NCBI RefSeq assembly: GCF_000194155.1
Contig: NZ_GL877878.1
Location: 1,895,654-1,959,653, forward strand
Length of the DNA stretch: 64,000 nt
Source: Saccharopolyspora spinosa NRRL 18395
GTDB taxonomy: Bacteria; Actinomycetota; Actinomycetes; Mycobacteriales; Pseudonocardiaceae
Direction: 5' to 3'
A model generated the notes under the pieces. The model had not been told where the DNA came from and made no database searches. It saw only the letters and a program-made list of their open reading frames with translations. Made by a program: the position numbers and the translations under genes. Shown in pieces: positions 1 through 8,951 of the stretch. Each line of letters starts with the position of its first letter. Within the stretch, counting starts at the first letter, position 1.

Positions 1-1608
1 CAGGAAGTTCCGCTCGCCGTAGTTGGCGGCGAACACCATGCGCTGGAACAGGTTGCCGACCGGTACGCCACCCGCGCCCGTGTAGGTGTACTGCTGCTGG
101 TCGGTGTCGTACTCGCGCGGCGCCTCACCGGCGTTGCCGCCGACGATCGCGTAGTCGTTGCGCCCCACCAGCTCGCCGTAGTACACCCGCGGCTGCTTGA
201 CCGGGATCGCGCCCTGGCCGTTGTTGGCCACGTCGCTGATCTGGAAGACCGGGTAGCCACCCTGGGTGGCGCCCTCCTTGAACGTCGAGTCGACCCGGTC
301 GGCCGGCGCGGCGACGAAGCCGTTGCCGTGCGTGTAGACGGTGTGCCGGTTGATCCAGTTCTGCTGATTCACGGCCAGGCCGTCGGTGTTGATCTCGCGC
401 AGCGCGACGAGGTAGTCCCGCAGGTTGCTGTTGGCGTCCCGGTACCGGTCGACGTCCAGCTTGTCGGTGAACCCGTAGAAGTTGTACTGCTGGGTCAGCT
501 GGGTGAACGTCGGGGCCAGCACGTTCGGGTCGAGCAACCGGATGTTCGGGATCGTGCCCTTGTCCGCGGCCACATCGCTGGGCTGCAGCTGGGTCCGGCC
601 CGGGTAGTCGACGAACTGGACGTTGGCCTCGCCGATGTTGAACGCCGCCTTCGTCGCCGCCAGGTTGCGCTCGATCGACTGCGCCTCTCGCTGGTTCGCG
701 TTGGGGCGCACCGAGAACTGCTCCATCAGCGCCGGCCAGACCGCGCCGACCACCACGCTGGAGAGCACCAGCAGCACCGTGGCCAGCGCCGGGATCTGCA
801 GGTTCTTCAGGAAGATCACGGCGAAGAACGCGATGGCGCAGAACACCGCGATACACATCAGGATCAGCTTCGCGGGCATCACCGCGTTCAGGTCGGTGTA
901 GCTGGCACCGGTGAACAGCGGGTTGCGCGAGGACAGCAGCAGGTCGTAGCGGTCCAGGAAGTAGTCGACCGCCTTGAGCAGCACGAACAGGCCCGCCAGC
1001 ACGGCCAGCTGGACGCGCGCGGGCATGGACAGCTGCCCGGAGCGGCCGGCCAGCCGGATGCCGCCGAAGATGTAGTGCGTGATCAGCGCGCCGATGAAGG
1101 ACACGGTGACCGCGATGAACCCCCACGACAGCAGGAACCGCCAGAACGGCAGCTCGAAGGTGTAGAAGCTGACGTCTTTGCCGAACTCGGGATCGACCTG
1201 CCCGAACGGCACGCTGTTGAGGAACAGCTGCAAGGTCTGCCAGTCGGCCTGCGCGGCGAGACCGCCGATAACGCCCACCACGATCGGCACCCCGAGCCCG
1301 AAGAGGCGGGAGCGCTCGGTGGCGACGGTGCGGTACCGGGCCAGCGGGTCGTCCGGGCCGCTGACCGGCACGAACACCGGCCGGTTGCGGAAGGCCAGCC
1401 AGAGGTTCAGGGCCAGCACGCCGCCGAGGAAGACGGCCGCGGCCACCCCCAGCCCGGCGCGGGACGCCAGTTGGGTGGTGAAGACCTGCCGGTAGCCGAC
1501 CTCACCGAACCACAGCCAGTCCACGAATCGCGATCCGGCGATCAGGGCGACCAGCACGATGCCGCCCAGTATCAGCAGGATCCGGCTACGCCGGGACAGT
1601 TTCGGCAT
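1..1608 (-). CDS. UPF0182 family integral membrane protein, C-terminus off the left edge
   Basis: The reverse strand reads through from an ATG at 1608 to the window edge (536 codons), starting MPKLSRRSRILLILGG. About seven hydrophobic segments (residues roughly 9-24, 48-65, 92-108, 145-165 and three more before residue 280) are followed by a long soluble part with motifs such as TVYTHGNGFVAAPADR and RVYYGEL, which I recognise as UPF0182/COG1615. Complete members are about 950-1000 residues, so some 45% of the protein lies outside. An in-frame TGA three codons upstream of the ATG fixes the start. The function is unknown; the M. tuberculosis homologue is Rv3193c, also next to a PDZ protease gene. 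It is divergent from the PPA1309 gene. Confidence 0.93.
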   Translation of the reverse strand, partial: MPKLSRRSRILLILGGIVLVALIAGSRFVDWLWFGEVGYRQVFTTQLASRAGLGVAAAVFLGGVLALNLWLAFRNRPVFVPVSGPDDPLARYRTVATERSRLFGLGVPIVVGVIGGLAAQADWQTLQLFLNSVPFGQVDPEFGKDVSFYTFELPFWRFLLSWGFIAVTVSFIGALITHYIFGGIRLAGRSGQLSMPARVQLAVLAGLFVLLKAVDYFLDRYDLLLSSRNPLFTGASYTDLNAVMPAKLILMCIAVFCAIAFFAVIFLKNLQIPALATVLLVLSSVVVGAVWPALMEQFSVRPNANQREAQSIERNLAATKAAFNIGEANVQFVDYPGRTQLQPSDVAADKGTIPNIRLLDPNVLAPTFTQLTQQYNFYGFTDKLDVDRYRDANSNLRDYLVALREINTDGLAVNQQNWINRHTVYTHGNGFVAAPADRVDSTFKEGATQGGYPVFQISDVANNGQGAIPVKQPRVYYGELVGRNDYAIVGGNAGEAPREYDTDQQQYTYTGAGGVPVGNLFQRMVFAANYGERNFL

Positions 1609-1819
1609 TCCTAATCAGCAGGCAACGCACGCTCCTGGTGACGATCAGCAGGCTCCTTGGGCGATACCGGCGGACGGTCGCCCTCGTGATGTTCAACTCT
1701 ACGACCCCGTCGAAAAGTTCCTGGAAGCGGCTTCGCGAACTGGATTAAGCGGACATCTTTCGCAGGTCATCGGTTCGACCGACGGCAGGCGCCGATCCCG
1801 GCGGTGCGACCATGTCGGC

Positions 1820-2350
1820 ATGCCACCGGAGACCCCCGAAGACCTGGCCGCGGCGCTGACGTCGGCCGCCCGCGAGATCGAGGAGTTCGTCGACGCCGCG
1901 GGCTGGGACCAGCCCGCCCAGGTGTTCGCCCTCGTGTCCACCGGCCGCCTGCTGGCCGCCGAACCCGGGCTGGCCGACCAGCTCGACCCGAACGCTCCGC
2001 TGACCCCGATCGCGCAGGAGGCGCTGCCCGCCGACGACCTCGCCGAGGCCCTGGGCCGCATCGAGTGGCCGGAGCAGGTGTCCGGCTGCGCGCTCGTGCA
2101 GGAGATCGTGGTGCTTCCGCCGGAAGCGGAAGCGGAACTGCCCGGCGACGCCGAGGAGGCTCGGCAGCTCGCCGCGGAGCACCCGGAGCGCCACGAAGCG
2201 CGACTGGTCGCGGCGGTGCTGCGGGATGGCGGTGAAGCGTGCGTGATGCGCCTGCGCGCGCCCGGCGCGGAATCCGGCGGTGAGGTCATCCAGGACCCGT
2301 CGCTCGCCCCGAACCTGCTCACAGCCCTCCACGCCACATTCGCGGAGTGA
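1820..2350 (+). CDS. PPA1309 family protein (hypothetical)
   Basis: A 176-residue acidic soluble protein starting MPPETPEDLAAALTSAAR. I chose the ATG at 1820 because homologous-looking sequence begins just after it and the longer reading frame upstream has low-quality composition. The core has a helical N-terminus, the conserved run WPEQVSGCALVQEI near residues 87-100 and an ERHEARLVAAVLRDGGEACVMRL block near 123-145, all typical of the actinobacterial PPA1309 family (Rv3196 in M. tuberculosis). No catalytic motif is visible and no function is assigned to the family. It converges on the PDZ/Lon-like gene with a shared hairpin between them. Confidence 0.85.
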   Translation: MPPETPEDLAAALTSAAREIEEFVDAAGWDQPAQVFALVSTGRLLAAEPGLADQLDPNAPLTPIAQEALPADDLAEALGRIEWPEQVSGCALVQEIVVLPPEAEAELPGDAEEARQLAAEHPERHEARLVAAVLRDGGEACVMRLRAPGAESGGEVIQDPSLAPNLLTALHATFAE

Positions 2351-2355
2351 CTCTT

Positions 2356-2400
2356 CCGGTTTCAACGGGGGCCAGCGCGCTTGATCCCCGTTGAAACCGG
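2356..2400. terminator. Bidirectional terminator between convergent genes
   Basis: A perfect 15-bp inverted repeat (CCGGTTTCAACGGGG at 2356-2370 and its complement at 2386-2400) with a 15-nt loop sits between the stop of the PPA1309 gene (2350) and the stop of the protease gene (2401). It abuts the second stop codon, so it can serve transcription from both sides. Confidence 0.85.
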
Positions 2401-3426
2401 TCAGCAGCTGGCTGGGACCTGCCCGTTGCGCACCGCATCGAGGGCCTTGGTCGCGTCGTCGAGGGTGGCGACCTTGGCGAGCTGCATCCCCTCCGGGGCC
2501 TGCGACTTGGCCTCGGCGCAGTTGTCCGCCGGCACTAGGAAGGTCGTCGCGCCCGCTTCGCGGGCCTTGACCATCTTGAACGGGATGCCGCCGATCGCCC
2601 CGACCTGACCGGTCGGGCTGATCTCCCCGGTGCCAGCGACGAACTTGCCGCCGTTGAGCTCGCCCGGGGTCAGCTTGTCGATGATCGCCAGGCTGAACAT
2701 CAGCCCCGCCGACGGGCCGCCCACGTCCGCCAGGCTGATCTTGATGTCGAAGTTGACGTCCGGCCGCTCGATCGCGGCGACCCCCAGGAAGCCCTGCGGG
2801 TCGTCGCCCGAGTTCGCGCCCAGCTGCACGTCCGCGACCTGTTCGGGCTGGTCCGCGTGCCGGAACCGGATCTCCGCCCGGTCACCGGGCTTGGTGCCGA
2901 CGAGCGCCGCCCGCAGCGCCGCCGGGGCGGTCACCGGCTTGCCGTTGGCCGTCAGCAGGTGATCGCCGGGTTCCAGCACGCCGTCCGCCGGGCTGCCCTT
3001 GACGATCTCGCCGACCAGCACCTTCGTCGGGTAACCGAGGTAGCGCAGGGCTGCGGTCTCGGCCGTGGTCTGCGAGTCGTTGAACGCCTTGGTGTTCTCC
3101 TGCTCGATCTGCTGCTCGCTCTTGTCCGGCGGGAAGTACAGCTCGCGCGGCGCCAGCGCGTACCGGCCGCTCACCCACAGCCCCAGCGCGCCGAACAAGG
3201 ACAGCTGATCGGTCACCGACACCGTCGTCATGTTCAGGTGGCCGCCGGTCGGGAAGGTCTGCTGACCGTCGATGCTGATGACCGGAACGTTCCCGTCGAG
3301 CCCGAGGGTGTCGTAGGTCGGCCCCGGCCCGAGCGCCACGTAGGGCACCCGCACGAACGCGCCGAGCAAGCCGAAGACGACTACCAGTACGACGCTTGTC
3401 AGCAGCGTCCACGTGCGGCGGTTCAC
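2401..3426 (-). CDS. Membrane-anchored PDZ domain, Lon-like (S16) serine protease
   Basis: A 341-residue protein with one N-terminal membrane segment (residues 8-25), a PDZ domain (about 125-205) and a C-terminal Lon-type peptidase domain. The Ser-Lys dyad is visible: Ser239 in GGPSAG and Lys284 in IGGIPFKMVKAREAG. The length and layout match the YlbL/Rv3194c family, proteases tethered to the outside of the membrane, whose substrates are not generally known. It points away from the DUF2342 gene, with a 230-bp divergent intergenic region that must hold both promoters. I see no truncation or unusual residue. Confidence 0.93.
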   Translation of the reverse strand: MNRRTWTLLTSVVLVVVFGLLGAFVRVPYVALGPGPTYDTLGLDGNVPVISIDGQQTFPTGGHLNMTTVSVTDQLSLFGALGLWVSGRYALAPRELYFPPDKSEQQIEQENTKAFNDSQTTAETAALRYLGYPTKVLVGEIVKGSPADGVLEPGDHLLTANGKPVTAPAALRAALVGTKPGDRAEIRFRHADQPEQVADVQLGANSGDDPQGFLGVAAIERPDVNFDIKISLADVGGPSAGLMFSLAIIDKLTPGELNGGKFVAGTGEISPTGQVGAIGGIPFKMVKAREAGATTFLVPADNCAEAKSQAPEGMQLAKVATLDDATKALDAVRNGQVPASC

Positions 3427-3655
3427 GAGGTGACAGCGTACGTGTTCGCCTCCACGGCGTGTTCAGACCTCACGGCCCGCAGGCCCTGGCAAGCGAAGAC
3501 CGGCCACGGCCTCCGGGGGTCAGAGCCGACAGGTCGTTCTTCCACCCCGCACGCCGCATCGCGCCAGCAGGTCACCCGTGAACCTTTTAGGTGTTCGCGT
3601 CGAGCGAGCTTCGGACGCCTTCTGTGGGGCAGCGCAAGCCGCGTACGGTGGAACT

Positions 3656-5065
3656 ATGACCAACTTGCCGTTCGGGTTCGGCTCGCAGGACCCCGACGAC
3701 CCTGACAAGGGCGACTCGTCGCAAGGCCGCTCTGAGGGCGGCGCCGGAAACCCCGGGGACATCCCCGGTTTCGGTTTCGGCGGCATGCCCGGTCCGGGCG
3801 GCATGCCGAACTTTGACATCGGCCAGCTCGGCCAGATGTTGACCCAACTCGGCCAGGCGCTCAGCCACTCCGGCAGCGGTGGTTCCGGCCCGGTGAACTA
3901 CGAGCTCGCCAAGCAGCTCGCGGTGCAGCAACTGCACAACAACCAGCGCACCGAGCGCCCCAGCCAGGACCAGGTGAAGGCGATCGAGGACGCGGTCCGG
4001 CTAGCCGAGCTGTGGCTGGACGCCACCACCTCGCTGCCCGCCGGAGTCCGCTCGGTGCAGACCTGGTCGTCGGTGGACTGGGTGGAGAAGACCCTGCCCA
4101 CTTGGCAGCGGCTGTGCGACCCGGTCGCGCAGCGGATGTCCAGCGCCTGGCTGGAGGCGCTGCCCGAGGAGGCGAAGCAGGCCGCTGGCCCGCTGCTGTC
4201 GATGTTCGGGCAGATGGGCGGAATGACCTTCGGTTCGCAGCTGGGCAACGGCTTGGCCCAACTCGGCGGCGAGGTGCTGACGTCCACCGATGTCGGCCTG
4301 CCGCTGGGCCCGGCCGGTACCGCCGCCCTGCTGCCCGCCAACATCGAGCGCTTCATCGAGGGCCTGGACCGGCCGATCAGCGAGGCGACCGTGTTCCTTG
4401 CCGCCCGCGAGGCCGCGCACCACCGCCTGTTCAGCCACGTCCCGTGGCTCGGCCAGCGGCTGCTGGCGACCTTGGAGGAGTACGCCCGCGGCATCCACAT
4501 CGACACCTCGGCGCTGGAGGACCTGGCCGGGAAGATCGATCCGGCCAATCCGAGCTCGATGGAGGAGCTGATGGGCTCCGGTGTCCTCGAGCCGAAGACC
4601 ACCCCCGAGCAGCAGGCCGCGTTGAACCGGCTGGAGACGTTGCTGGCGCTGGTCGAGGGCTGGGTCGACGTGGTCGTCGCGGACGCCGTCGGGGAGCGGC
4701 TGCCGGGTGCGGGCGCGCTGGGCGAGACGGTCCGGCGGCGGCGGGCCAGCGGCGGACCGGCGGAGCAGACCTTCGCCACGCTCATCGGCCTGGAACTGCG
4801 ACCCCGCCGGATGCGGGACGCCGCGAACGTGTGGCGGCTGATGACGGAGCGGCACGGCGTCGACAGCCGGGACCGGGTCTGGGACCACCCCGACCTGCTG
4901 CCGGACAGCTCGGACCTGGACGAGCCGCTGGACTTCGCCGACCGCTGGGGCGCGGGTTCGGCAGACCTGGACGACCCGATCGCCGCGATCCGCCGCGCCG
5001 AGGCGGACGAGGCGGCGAAGTCCGACGACGAGGGCGACGACTCGTCGAAGCGCGACGGGAGCTGA
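3656..5065 (+). CDS. DUF2342 family, putative zinc-dependent hydrolase
   Basis: A 469-residue protein starting MTNLPFGFGSQDPDDP at the ATG at 3656. A Gly/Pro-rich low-complexity N-terminus (residues about 10-60) leads into the family core. The characteristic motif REAAHHRLFSHVPW occurs near residue 250 and an EGWVDVVVADAV motif near 335; these belong to the actinobacterial DUF2342 family, which databases describe as zinc-dependent metalloprotease or coenzyme F420 biosynthesis-associated. The tail is rich in Asp and Glu. The M. tuberculosis counterpart is Rv3195, in the same local context. Biochemical activity is not established, so I keep the call generic. Confidence 0.88.
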   Translation: MTNLPFGFGSQDPDDPDKGDSSQGRSEGGAGNPGDIPGFGFGGMPGPGGMPNFDIGQLGQMLTQLGQALSHSGSGGSGPVNYELAKQLAVQQLHNNQRTERPSQDQVKAIEDAVRLAELWLDATTSLPAGVRSVQTWSSVDWVEKTLPTWQRLCDPVAQRMSSAWLEALPEEAKQAAGPLLSMFGQMGGMTFGSQLGNGLAQLGGEVLTSTDVGLPLGPAGTAALLPANIERFIEGLDRPISEATVFLAAREAAHHRLFSHVPWLGQRLLATLEEYARGIHIDTSALEDLAGKIDPANPSSMEELMGSGVLEPKTTPEQQAALNRLETLLALVEGWVDVVVADAVGERLPGAGALGETVRRRRASGGPAEQTFATLIGLELRPRRMRDAANVWRLMTERHGVDSRDRVWDHPDLLPDSSDLDEPLDFADRWGAGSADLDDPIAAIRRAEADEAAKSDDEGDDSSKRDGS

Positions 5066-5088
5066 GCCTCGGCGCCCTGCGAGCGGAT

Positions 5089-5120
5089 GGACACCTCCGG
5101 AAGTCCGGAGGTGTCCTTTT
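5089..5120 (+). terminator. Rho-independent terminator of the DUF2342 gene
   Basis: A perfect 12-bp stem (GGACACCTCCGG at 5089-5100, complement at 5105-5116) with an AAGT tetraloop is followed by TTTT, 23 nt after the stop codon. It also faces the convergent M48 gene. Confidence 0.9.
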
Positions 5121-5327
5121 GCCTGCACAGATTGACCAGTGCTGCCTCAGAAGCCTTCTCGGTCTCCGGGGAGCCCCGAGTGCATGTCCCACGCGGCGCT
5201 GAGCCGTTCTCGCGATAACGACCGCTGAGCTTACCCCGCGGCAGTGCGAGTTGTGTGTGTGGCGAAAGAGAAAACTGGCTGATCACCCGCGGTAAAGCCG
5301 CGTGACGTGCCGAAGCCGCGCGGGCTC

Positions 5328-5891
5328 TCAGCAGCCCGCCGGCGCTTCGGCTTCTTCCGCGTCGTCGTCCAGGCCGATGCCGAGCTGGGCGGCCGCCGAG
5401 AGGCCTTCGAGGTACCCGATGGCCCGTTCGGTCCTCGGGTACCGGCGCACCCACTTCCAGAAGTCGGCGCCGTGGCCGGGCACCAGCAGGTGCGCCAGCT
5501 CATGCACGAGCACGTAATCGAGCACCCATCCGGGTACATCTCGGAGGCGCTGACTCACCCGAATGGTGGCCTCGCTGGGCGTGCAGGAAGCCCACCTCGT
5601 GCGCATCGGTGGCACCCACCGGACACCGCGCGGTTGCGCCCGGCCGTCGAGGTACTTCGCGGACAGCTCGCCGCACCGCTCGACCAGCGCCTCGTCGGAT
5701 TCCCGCGCGGGCGAGCGCCGACGCGTCTCACTGCGCTGCAGGCGGCTGAGCATGTCCGCCACCCAGCGCTTTTCCTCCTCGCGGCTCATCCGCGCCGGAA
5801 GCAGCACCACGATCTTGTCGCCGTCGCGATATGCGCTCACCGTCTGTCGGCGGCGCTTGCTGCGGCGCACCTCGACCTGGGGTTCAGCCAC
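5328..5891 (-). CDS. YgjP-like (M48-type, WLM/SprT-like) metallopeptidase
   Basis: A 187-residue protein with the zinc-protease motif VLVHELAHLLVPGHGADFW, whose HExxH and downstream HGADF pattern fit the YgjP/DUF45 family. I chose the GTG at 5891 (VAEPQVEVRRSKRRR), which has AAGG about 10 nt upstream; an in-frame start at 5966 would add 25 residues of poor composition. The basic N-terminus and the conserved MRTRWASC segment in the middle are usual. The C-terminal tail is acidic (DDDAEEAEAPAGC). The physiological role is unknown. It lies between two convergent or divergent neighbours and appears monocistronic. Confidence 0.87.
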   Translation of the reverse strand: MAEPQVEVRRSKRRRQTVSAYRDGDKIVVLLPARMSREEEKRWVADMLSRLQRSETRRRSPARESDEALVERCGELSAKYLDGRAQPRGVRWVPPMRTRWASCTPSEATIRVSQRLRDVPGWVLDYVLVHELAHLLVPGHGADFWKWVRRYPRTERAIGYLEGLSAAAQLGIGLDDDAEEAEAPAGC

Positions 5892-6118
5892 GGGAGTGGA
5901 CCTTAGCGAGTGGTCCCGACAAACGGTTCCCCCTGTGAGCCGATCCTCAGCTCCTACGCATCGCAATCCCCCGAGGGATTACTCCGTTAAGTCGAACATG
6001 CGATGCTCTTATTGCATGCATGTCGAATGATCCACATGTAGCGTTCCTCCAGCCGCCCGGACGAGGGCCGCAGACGACCCAGCGACGACGCTGGATCACG
6101 AGATGAAGGAGGGGAGCC

Positions 6119-6268
6119 GTGGCCGAGACGTACAACGGCTACTGCGTGAAGTGCCGGGAGAAGCGCGACTTTTCCGGTGAGGTCTCGGAGACCAACGGTC
6201 GCCGGATGGCCAAGGGCACCTGCCCGGTCTGCGGCACCAAGATGACCCGCATCCTCGGTAAGGCGTAA
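6119..6268 (+). CDS. DUF5679-like small zinc-ribbon protein (49 residues)
   Basis: A short gene from GTG 6119 to TAA 6268, with a very strong Shine-Dalgarno (AAGGAGGGG at 6106-6114). The product reads MAETYNGYCVKCREKRDF then, after a basic stretch, CPVCGTKMTR; two CxxC pairs about 25 residues apart predict one zinc ribbon. I recognise this as the small DUF5679 type common in actinobacteria, of unknown role. In related genomes it lies next to the ABC1 kinase gene; here an IS982 element separates the two. Confidence 0.88.
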   Translation: MAETYNGYCVKCREKRDFSGEVSETNGRRMAKGTCPVCGTKMTRILGKA

Positions 6269-6275
6269 CCGGGCA

Positions 6276-6305
6276 CGGGTGGGCCGCCGCAGGGCCGCCC
6301 ACCCG
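6276..6305 (+). terminator. Hairpin after the zinc-ribbon gene
   Basis: A perfect 9-bp stem (CGGGTGGGC at 6276-6284, complement at 6297-6305) begins 8 nt after the stop codon. It has no U-tract, so its efficiency as a terminator is uncertain. Confidence 0.6.
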
Positions 6306-6517
6306 CCCGTACCACCCGACGCGCTTCGCCCCAGCGTTCGACGCGCACCGGCTATGCGCCGGGGCGTCGGGGGAGTATACGCGTATTCAGCGCGAATCGA
6401 CGGTTCCAAGGCTCGAAGTGCCGACTCGCTCCCCCTTGTTCGGCACACGACTGCGCCCGGTGGCGCAAACATGGCATCCAACGCGTCGATCACGGCCCAA
6501 GGCGCCGCAGGGAACCT

Positions 6518-7515
6518 CTAGATGATTGATTCCGTGAAGTTGGTGTTAGTGGTCGTAGGCAATGAGTGATCGTTTGCTGGTCACGCCGGTGGTCCAGTTG
6601 TGCCAGATGCCGGCTGCCATGGCGAGCAGGCGTTGGGCGACGCGGGTGAATACGCCGGCTGGGGTGCGGCCTCCGTGATGTTCGAGGCCGAGTTGGCCTT
6701 TGAGGGTCTGGTTGACTGACTCGATCCACTGGCGTACGCCACCGAGGTTGCCGTTGCGATAGGTCTCGTCCTTGCGGTCCGGGCGCAGCAGACGCACAGC
6801 CTTTTCCTCGGTGAGTTCCTTGAAGGATTTGCCGGAGAATCCCTTGTCTGCCAAGAGGACTTGGCCGTCTCGGATGAGTGGGTGGTTGTGGTCGAGCAGC
6901 GCGGCGAGGACCTGGCGTTCGCCGATTTTGGGGTGGGCCAGGCACCACATGATCGGCATGCCGTCGCCGGTGCAGACGAGGTAGAGCTTGAGGCCCCAGT
7001 AGAACCGGGAGTGGGAGGCGCAGTAGCCGTAGCCGGCGTGCCCGGCCAGATCGGACCGTTTGACGGTTTCCCGGGACATGCCGCAGGGCACGGGGGTGGC
7101 ATCGGTGATCCACAGATCGTCGAACCAGGACGGGCAGCACGAGGCCAGTATGAGAATGGTTTTGCACAGCAACGGTTCCGCAGATTTGAGCCGTTTGTGA
7201 TAGCCGGACTGTTTCGGCAGGAAGCGGAACATCGCCCGCCACTGCGGAGTGCTGTGGATATGCCGAATCCAGCGGCGTTCGCTGTGGTAACCCAGCAGTA
7301 CCTGGGCCACCGCCAGGCACACGAGTTCGCTGTCGGTCAGTTCGGGTCGGCGACCACGGCCGGTACGGGCTGGCGCCACATGGTCGTCGACCAGCACGTA
7401 CAGTGCGGTCAGGAGGGTGTCTAGGTCATTGCTCACACATTGATCTTGGACGCCCTCCTCCCATGTCCACATCCCGGCCCCACTTCACATGATCTTCACG
7501 GAATCAATCATCTAG
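6518..7515 (-). mobile_element. Complete IS982-family insertion sequence
   Basis: The ends are a perfect 22-bp inverted repeat: positions 6518-6539 (CTAGATGATTGATTCCGTGA...) and the complement at 7494-7515. The outermost CTAG is itself palindromic, so it may be the last part of the repeat or a 4-bp target duplication; excluding it, the element is 990 bp (6522-7511), normal for IS982. The single transposase ORF is intact. The right end is only 78 bp from the start of the ABC1 kinase gene, so the insertion may have changed that gene's promoter. Confidence 0.93.
6546..7472 (-). CDS. IS982 family transposase, intact
   Basis: The 308-residue frame from ATG 7472 opens MWTWEEGVQDQCVSNDLDT. A GTG at 7436 giving VSNDLDTLLTALYVLVDD is an equally likely start, since IS982 proteins usually begin close to that sequence. 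The catalytic DDE pattern can be followed: WITDATPVPCG, the LLADKGFSGK motif near residue 210, and the C-terminal WIESVNQTLKGQLGLEHHGG with the acidic residue in helix context. The length is normal for the family and there is no frameshift, so the element may still be mobile. Confidence 0.93.
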   Translation of the reverse strand: MWTWEEGVQDQCVSNDLDTLLTALYVLVDDHVAPARTGRGRRPELTDSELVCLAVAQVLLGYHSERRWIRHIHSTPQWRAMFRFLPKQSGYHKRLKSAEPLLCKTILILASCCPSWFDDLWITDATPVPCGMSRETVKRSDLAGHAGYGYCASHSRFYWGLKLYLVCTGDGMPIMWCLAHPKIGERQVLAALLDHNHPLIRDGQVLLADKGFSGKSFKELTEEKAVRLLRPDRKDETYRNGNLGGVRQWIESVNQTLKGQLGLEHHGGRTPAGVFTRVAQRLLAMAAGIWHNWTTGVTSKRSLIAYDH

Positions 7516-7593
7516 CATGTGACTGGGCTTCTCGAGTTCGAATGAGTCTTCGGACGTCGAGAGGGTTTTCCTGCGCGCACCAAAGGAGAATTC

Positions 7594-8904
7594 GTGGCCG
7601 ACATCCCCCGCCGGGCAACACACCGCACCGCGAAACTCGCCAGTCTGCCGCTCGGTGTCGCAGGCCGCCTGGCCGCTGGTTGGGGGAAACGGCTCACCGG
7701 GCAGAACCCCGCGGAGATCAGCGCCGAGGTGTCGGCGAAGACCGCTGAGCAGTTATTCGCGGTCCTGGGCCAGCTCAAGGGTGGCGCGATGAAGTTCGGC
7801 CAGGCCCTGAGCGTGTTCGAGGCGGCCGTGCCGGACGAGATGGCCGGCCCGTACCGCGAGGCGCTGACCAAGCTGCAGTCGGCGGCCCCGCCGATGCCCG
7901 CCAGCAGCGTGCACCGGGTGCTTGACGAGCAGCTCGGGCGCGCGTGGCGGAAGCGCTTCGCCGAGTTCGACGACACCCCGGCCGCGGCCGCGAGCATCGG
8001 GCAGGTGCACCGCGCGACCTGGCACGACGGACGCGAGGTCGCCGTCAAGGTGCAGTACCCCGGCGCGGACGAGGCGTTGCGCTCCGATCTGCGCCAGCTG
8101 ATGCGCTTCTCCCGGCTCTTCCAGTCGTTAGCGCCCGGCGCCGAGGTCAAGCCGCTGCTGGCGGAGCTGCAGGACCGCATGGTCGAGGAACTCGACTACC
8201 GCACCGAGGCCGACAACCAGCGGGCGTTCGCCAAGGTGTTCCACGGCGATGACGACGTCCGGGTGCCGGCCGTGGTCGCCAGCGCCCCGAAGGTGGTCGT
8301 CACGGAGTGGGTGACGGGCAAGCCGTACGCGCGGATCATCGCCGACGGCGATCGCGCGGAACGCGATGCGGCGGGCCGGCTGCTCGCCGAGTTCCACTAC
8401 TCCGCACCAGCCCGGGTGGGCCTGCTACACGCCGACCCGCATCCCGGCAACTTCATGCTGCTGCCGGACGGCAAGCTCGGCGTGATCGACTTCGGCGCGG
8501 TCTCCCGGCTGCCCGACGGCCTGCCCCCGACGTTCGGCCGTATGATCCGGCTCGCGCTGGAGGACAGGCCCGCGGAGCTGCTGGATCTGCTGCGCGCGGA
8601 GCGGTTCGTGCAGGGCGACCGGGAGATCCAGGCCGAGGACGTGCTGGCCTACCTGGCACCGTTTGTGGACCCGGCCCGGACGCCGACGTTCCACTTCACC
8701 CGGCGCTGGTTGCAGCGCCAGGCGGAGCGGGTCGGCGACCTGCGCAGCCCGGACTTCCGGACCGGGCGCTCGCTGAACCTGCCGCCGGACTACCTGCTGA
8801 TCCACCGGGTCACGCTCGGTGCGACCGGAATCCTGTGCCAGCTCGACGCGGAGGTCGGGGCCCGCGACATCATCGCCAGTTGGCAGCCGGGCTTCAGCGA
8901 CTGA
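7594..8904 (+). CDS. ABC1/AarF/UbiB (ADCK) family atypical kinase
   Basis: A 436-residue protein starting at GTG 7594, with AAAGGAGAA nine bases upstream. The family signatures are all present: the KxGQ motif in MKFGQALSVF, the Ala-rich nucleotide loop AAAASIGQVHRA, the lysine in VAVKVQYPG, the catalytic-loop HADPHPGNFM and the DFG in GVIDFGAVSRLPDG. UbiB-family kinases act in isoprenoid-lipid or quinone metabolism; the actinobacterial substrate is not known. The homologue in the same position in M. tuberculosis is Rv3197. The IS982 element ends 78 bp upstream. Confidence 0.93.
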   Translation: MADIPRRATHRTAKLASLPLGVAGRLAAGWGKRLTGQNPAEISAEVSAKTAEQLFAVLGQLKGGAMKFGQALSVFEAAVPDEMAGPYREALTKLQSAAPPMPASSVHRVLDEQLGRAWRKRFAEFDDTPAAAASIGQVHRATWHDGREVAVKVQYPGADEALRSDLRQLMRFSRLFQSLAPGAEVKPLLAELQDRMVEELDYRTEADNQRAFAKVFHGDDDVRVPAVVASAPKVVVTEWVTGKPYARIIADGDRAERDAAGRLLAEFHYSAPARVGLLHADPHPGNFMLLPDGKLGVIDFGAVSRLPDGLPPTFGRMIRLALEDRPAELLDLLRAERFVQGDREIQAEDVLAYLAPFVDPARTPTFHFTRRWLQRQAERVGDLRSPDFRTGRSLNLPPDYLLIHRVTLGATGILCQLDAEVGARDIIASWQPGFSD

Positions 8905-8951
8905 CCCCGGCGCTGGATCTTCCGAAGGGAAATTGCGTTCCCTGGTCGGCG

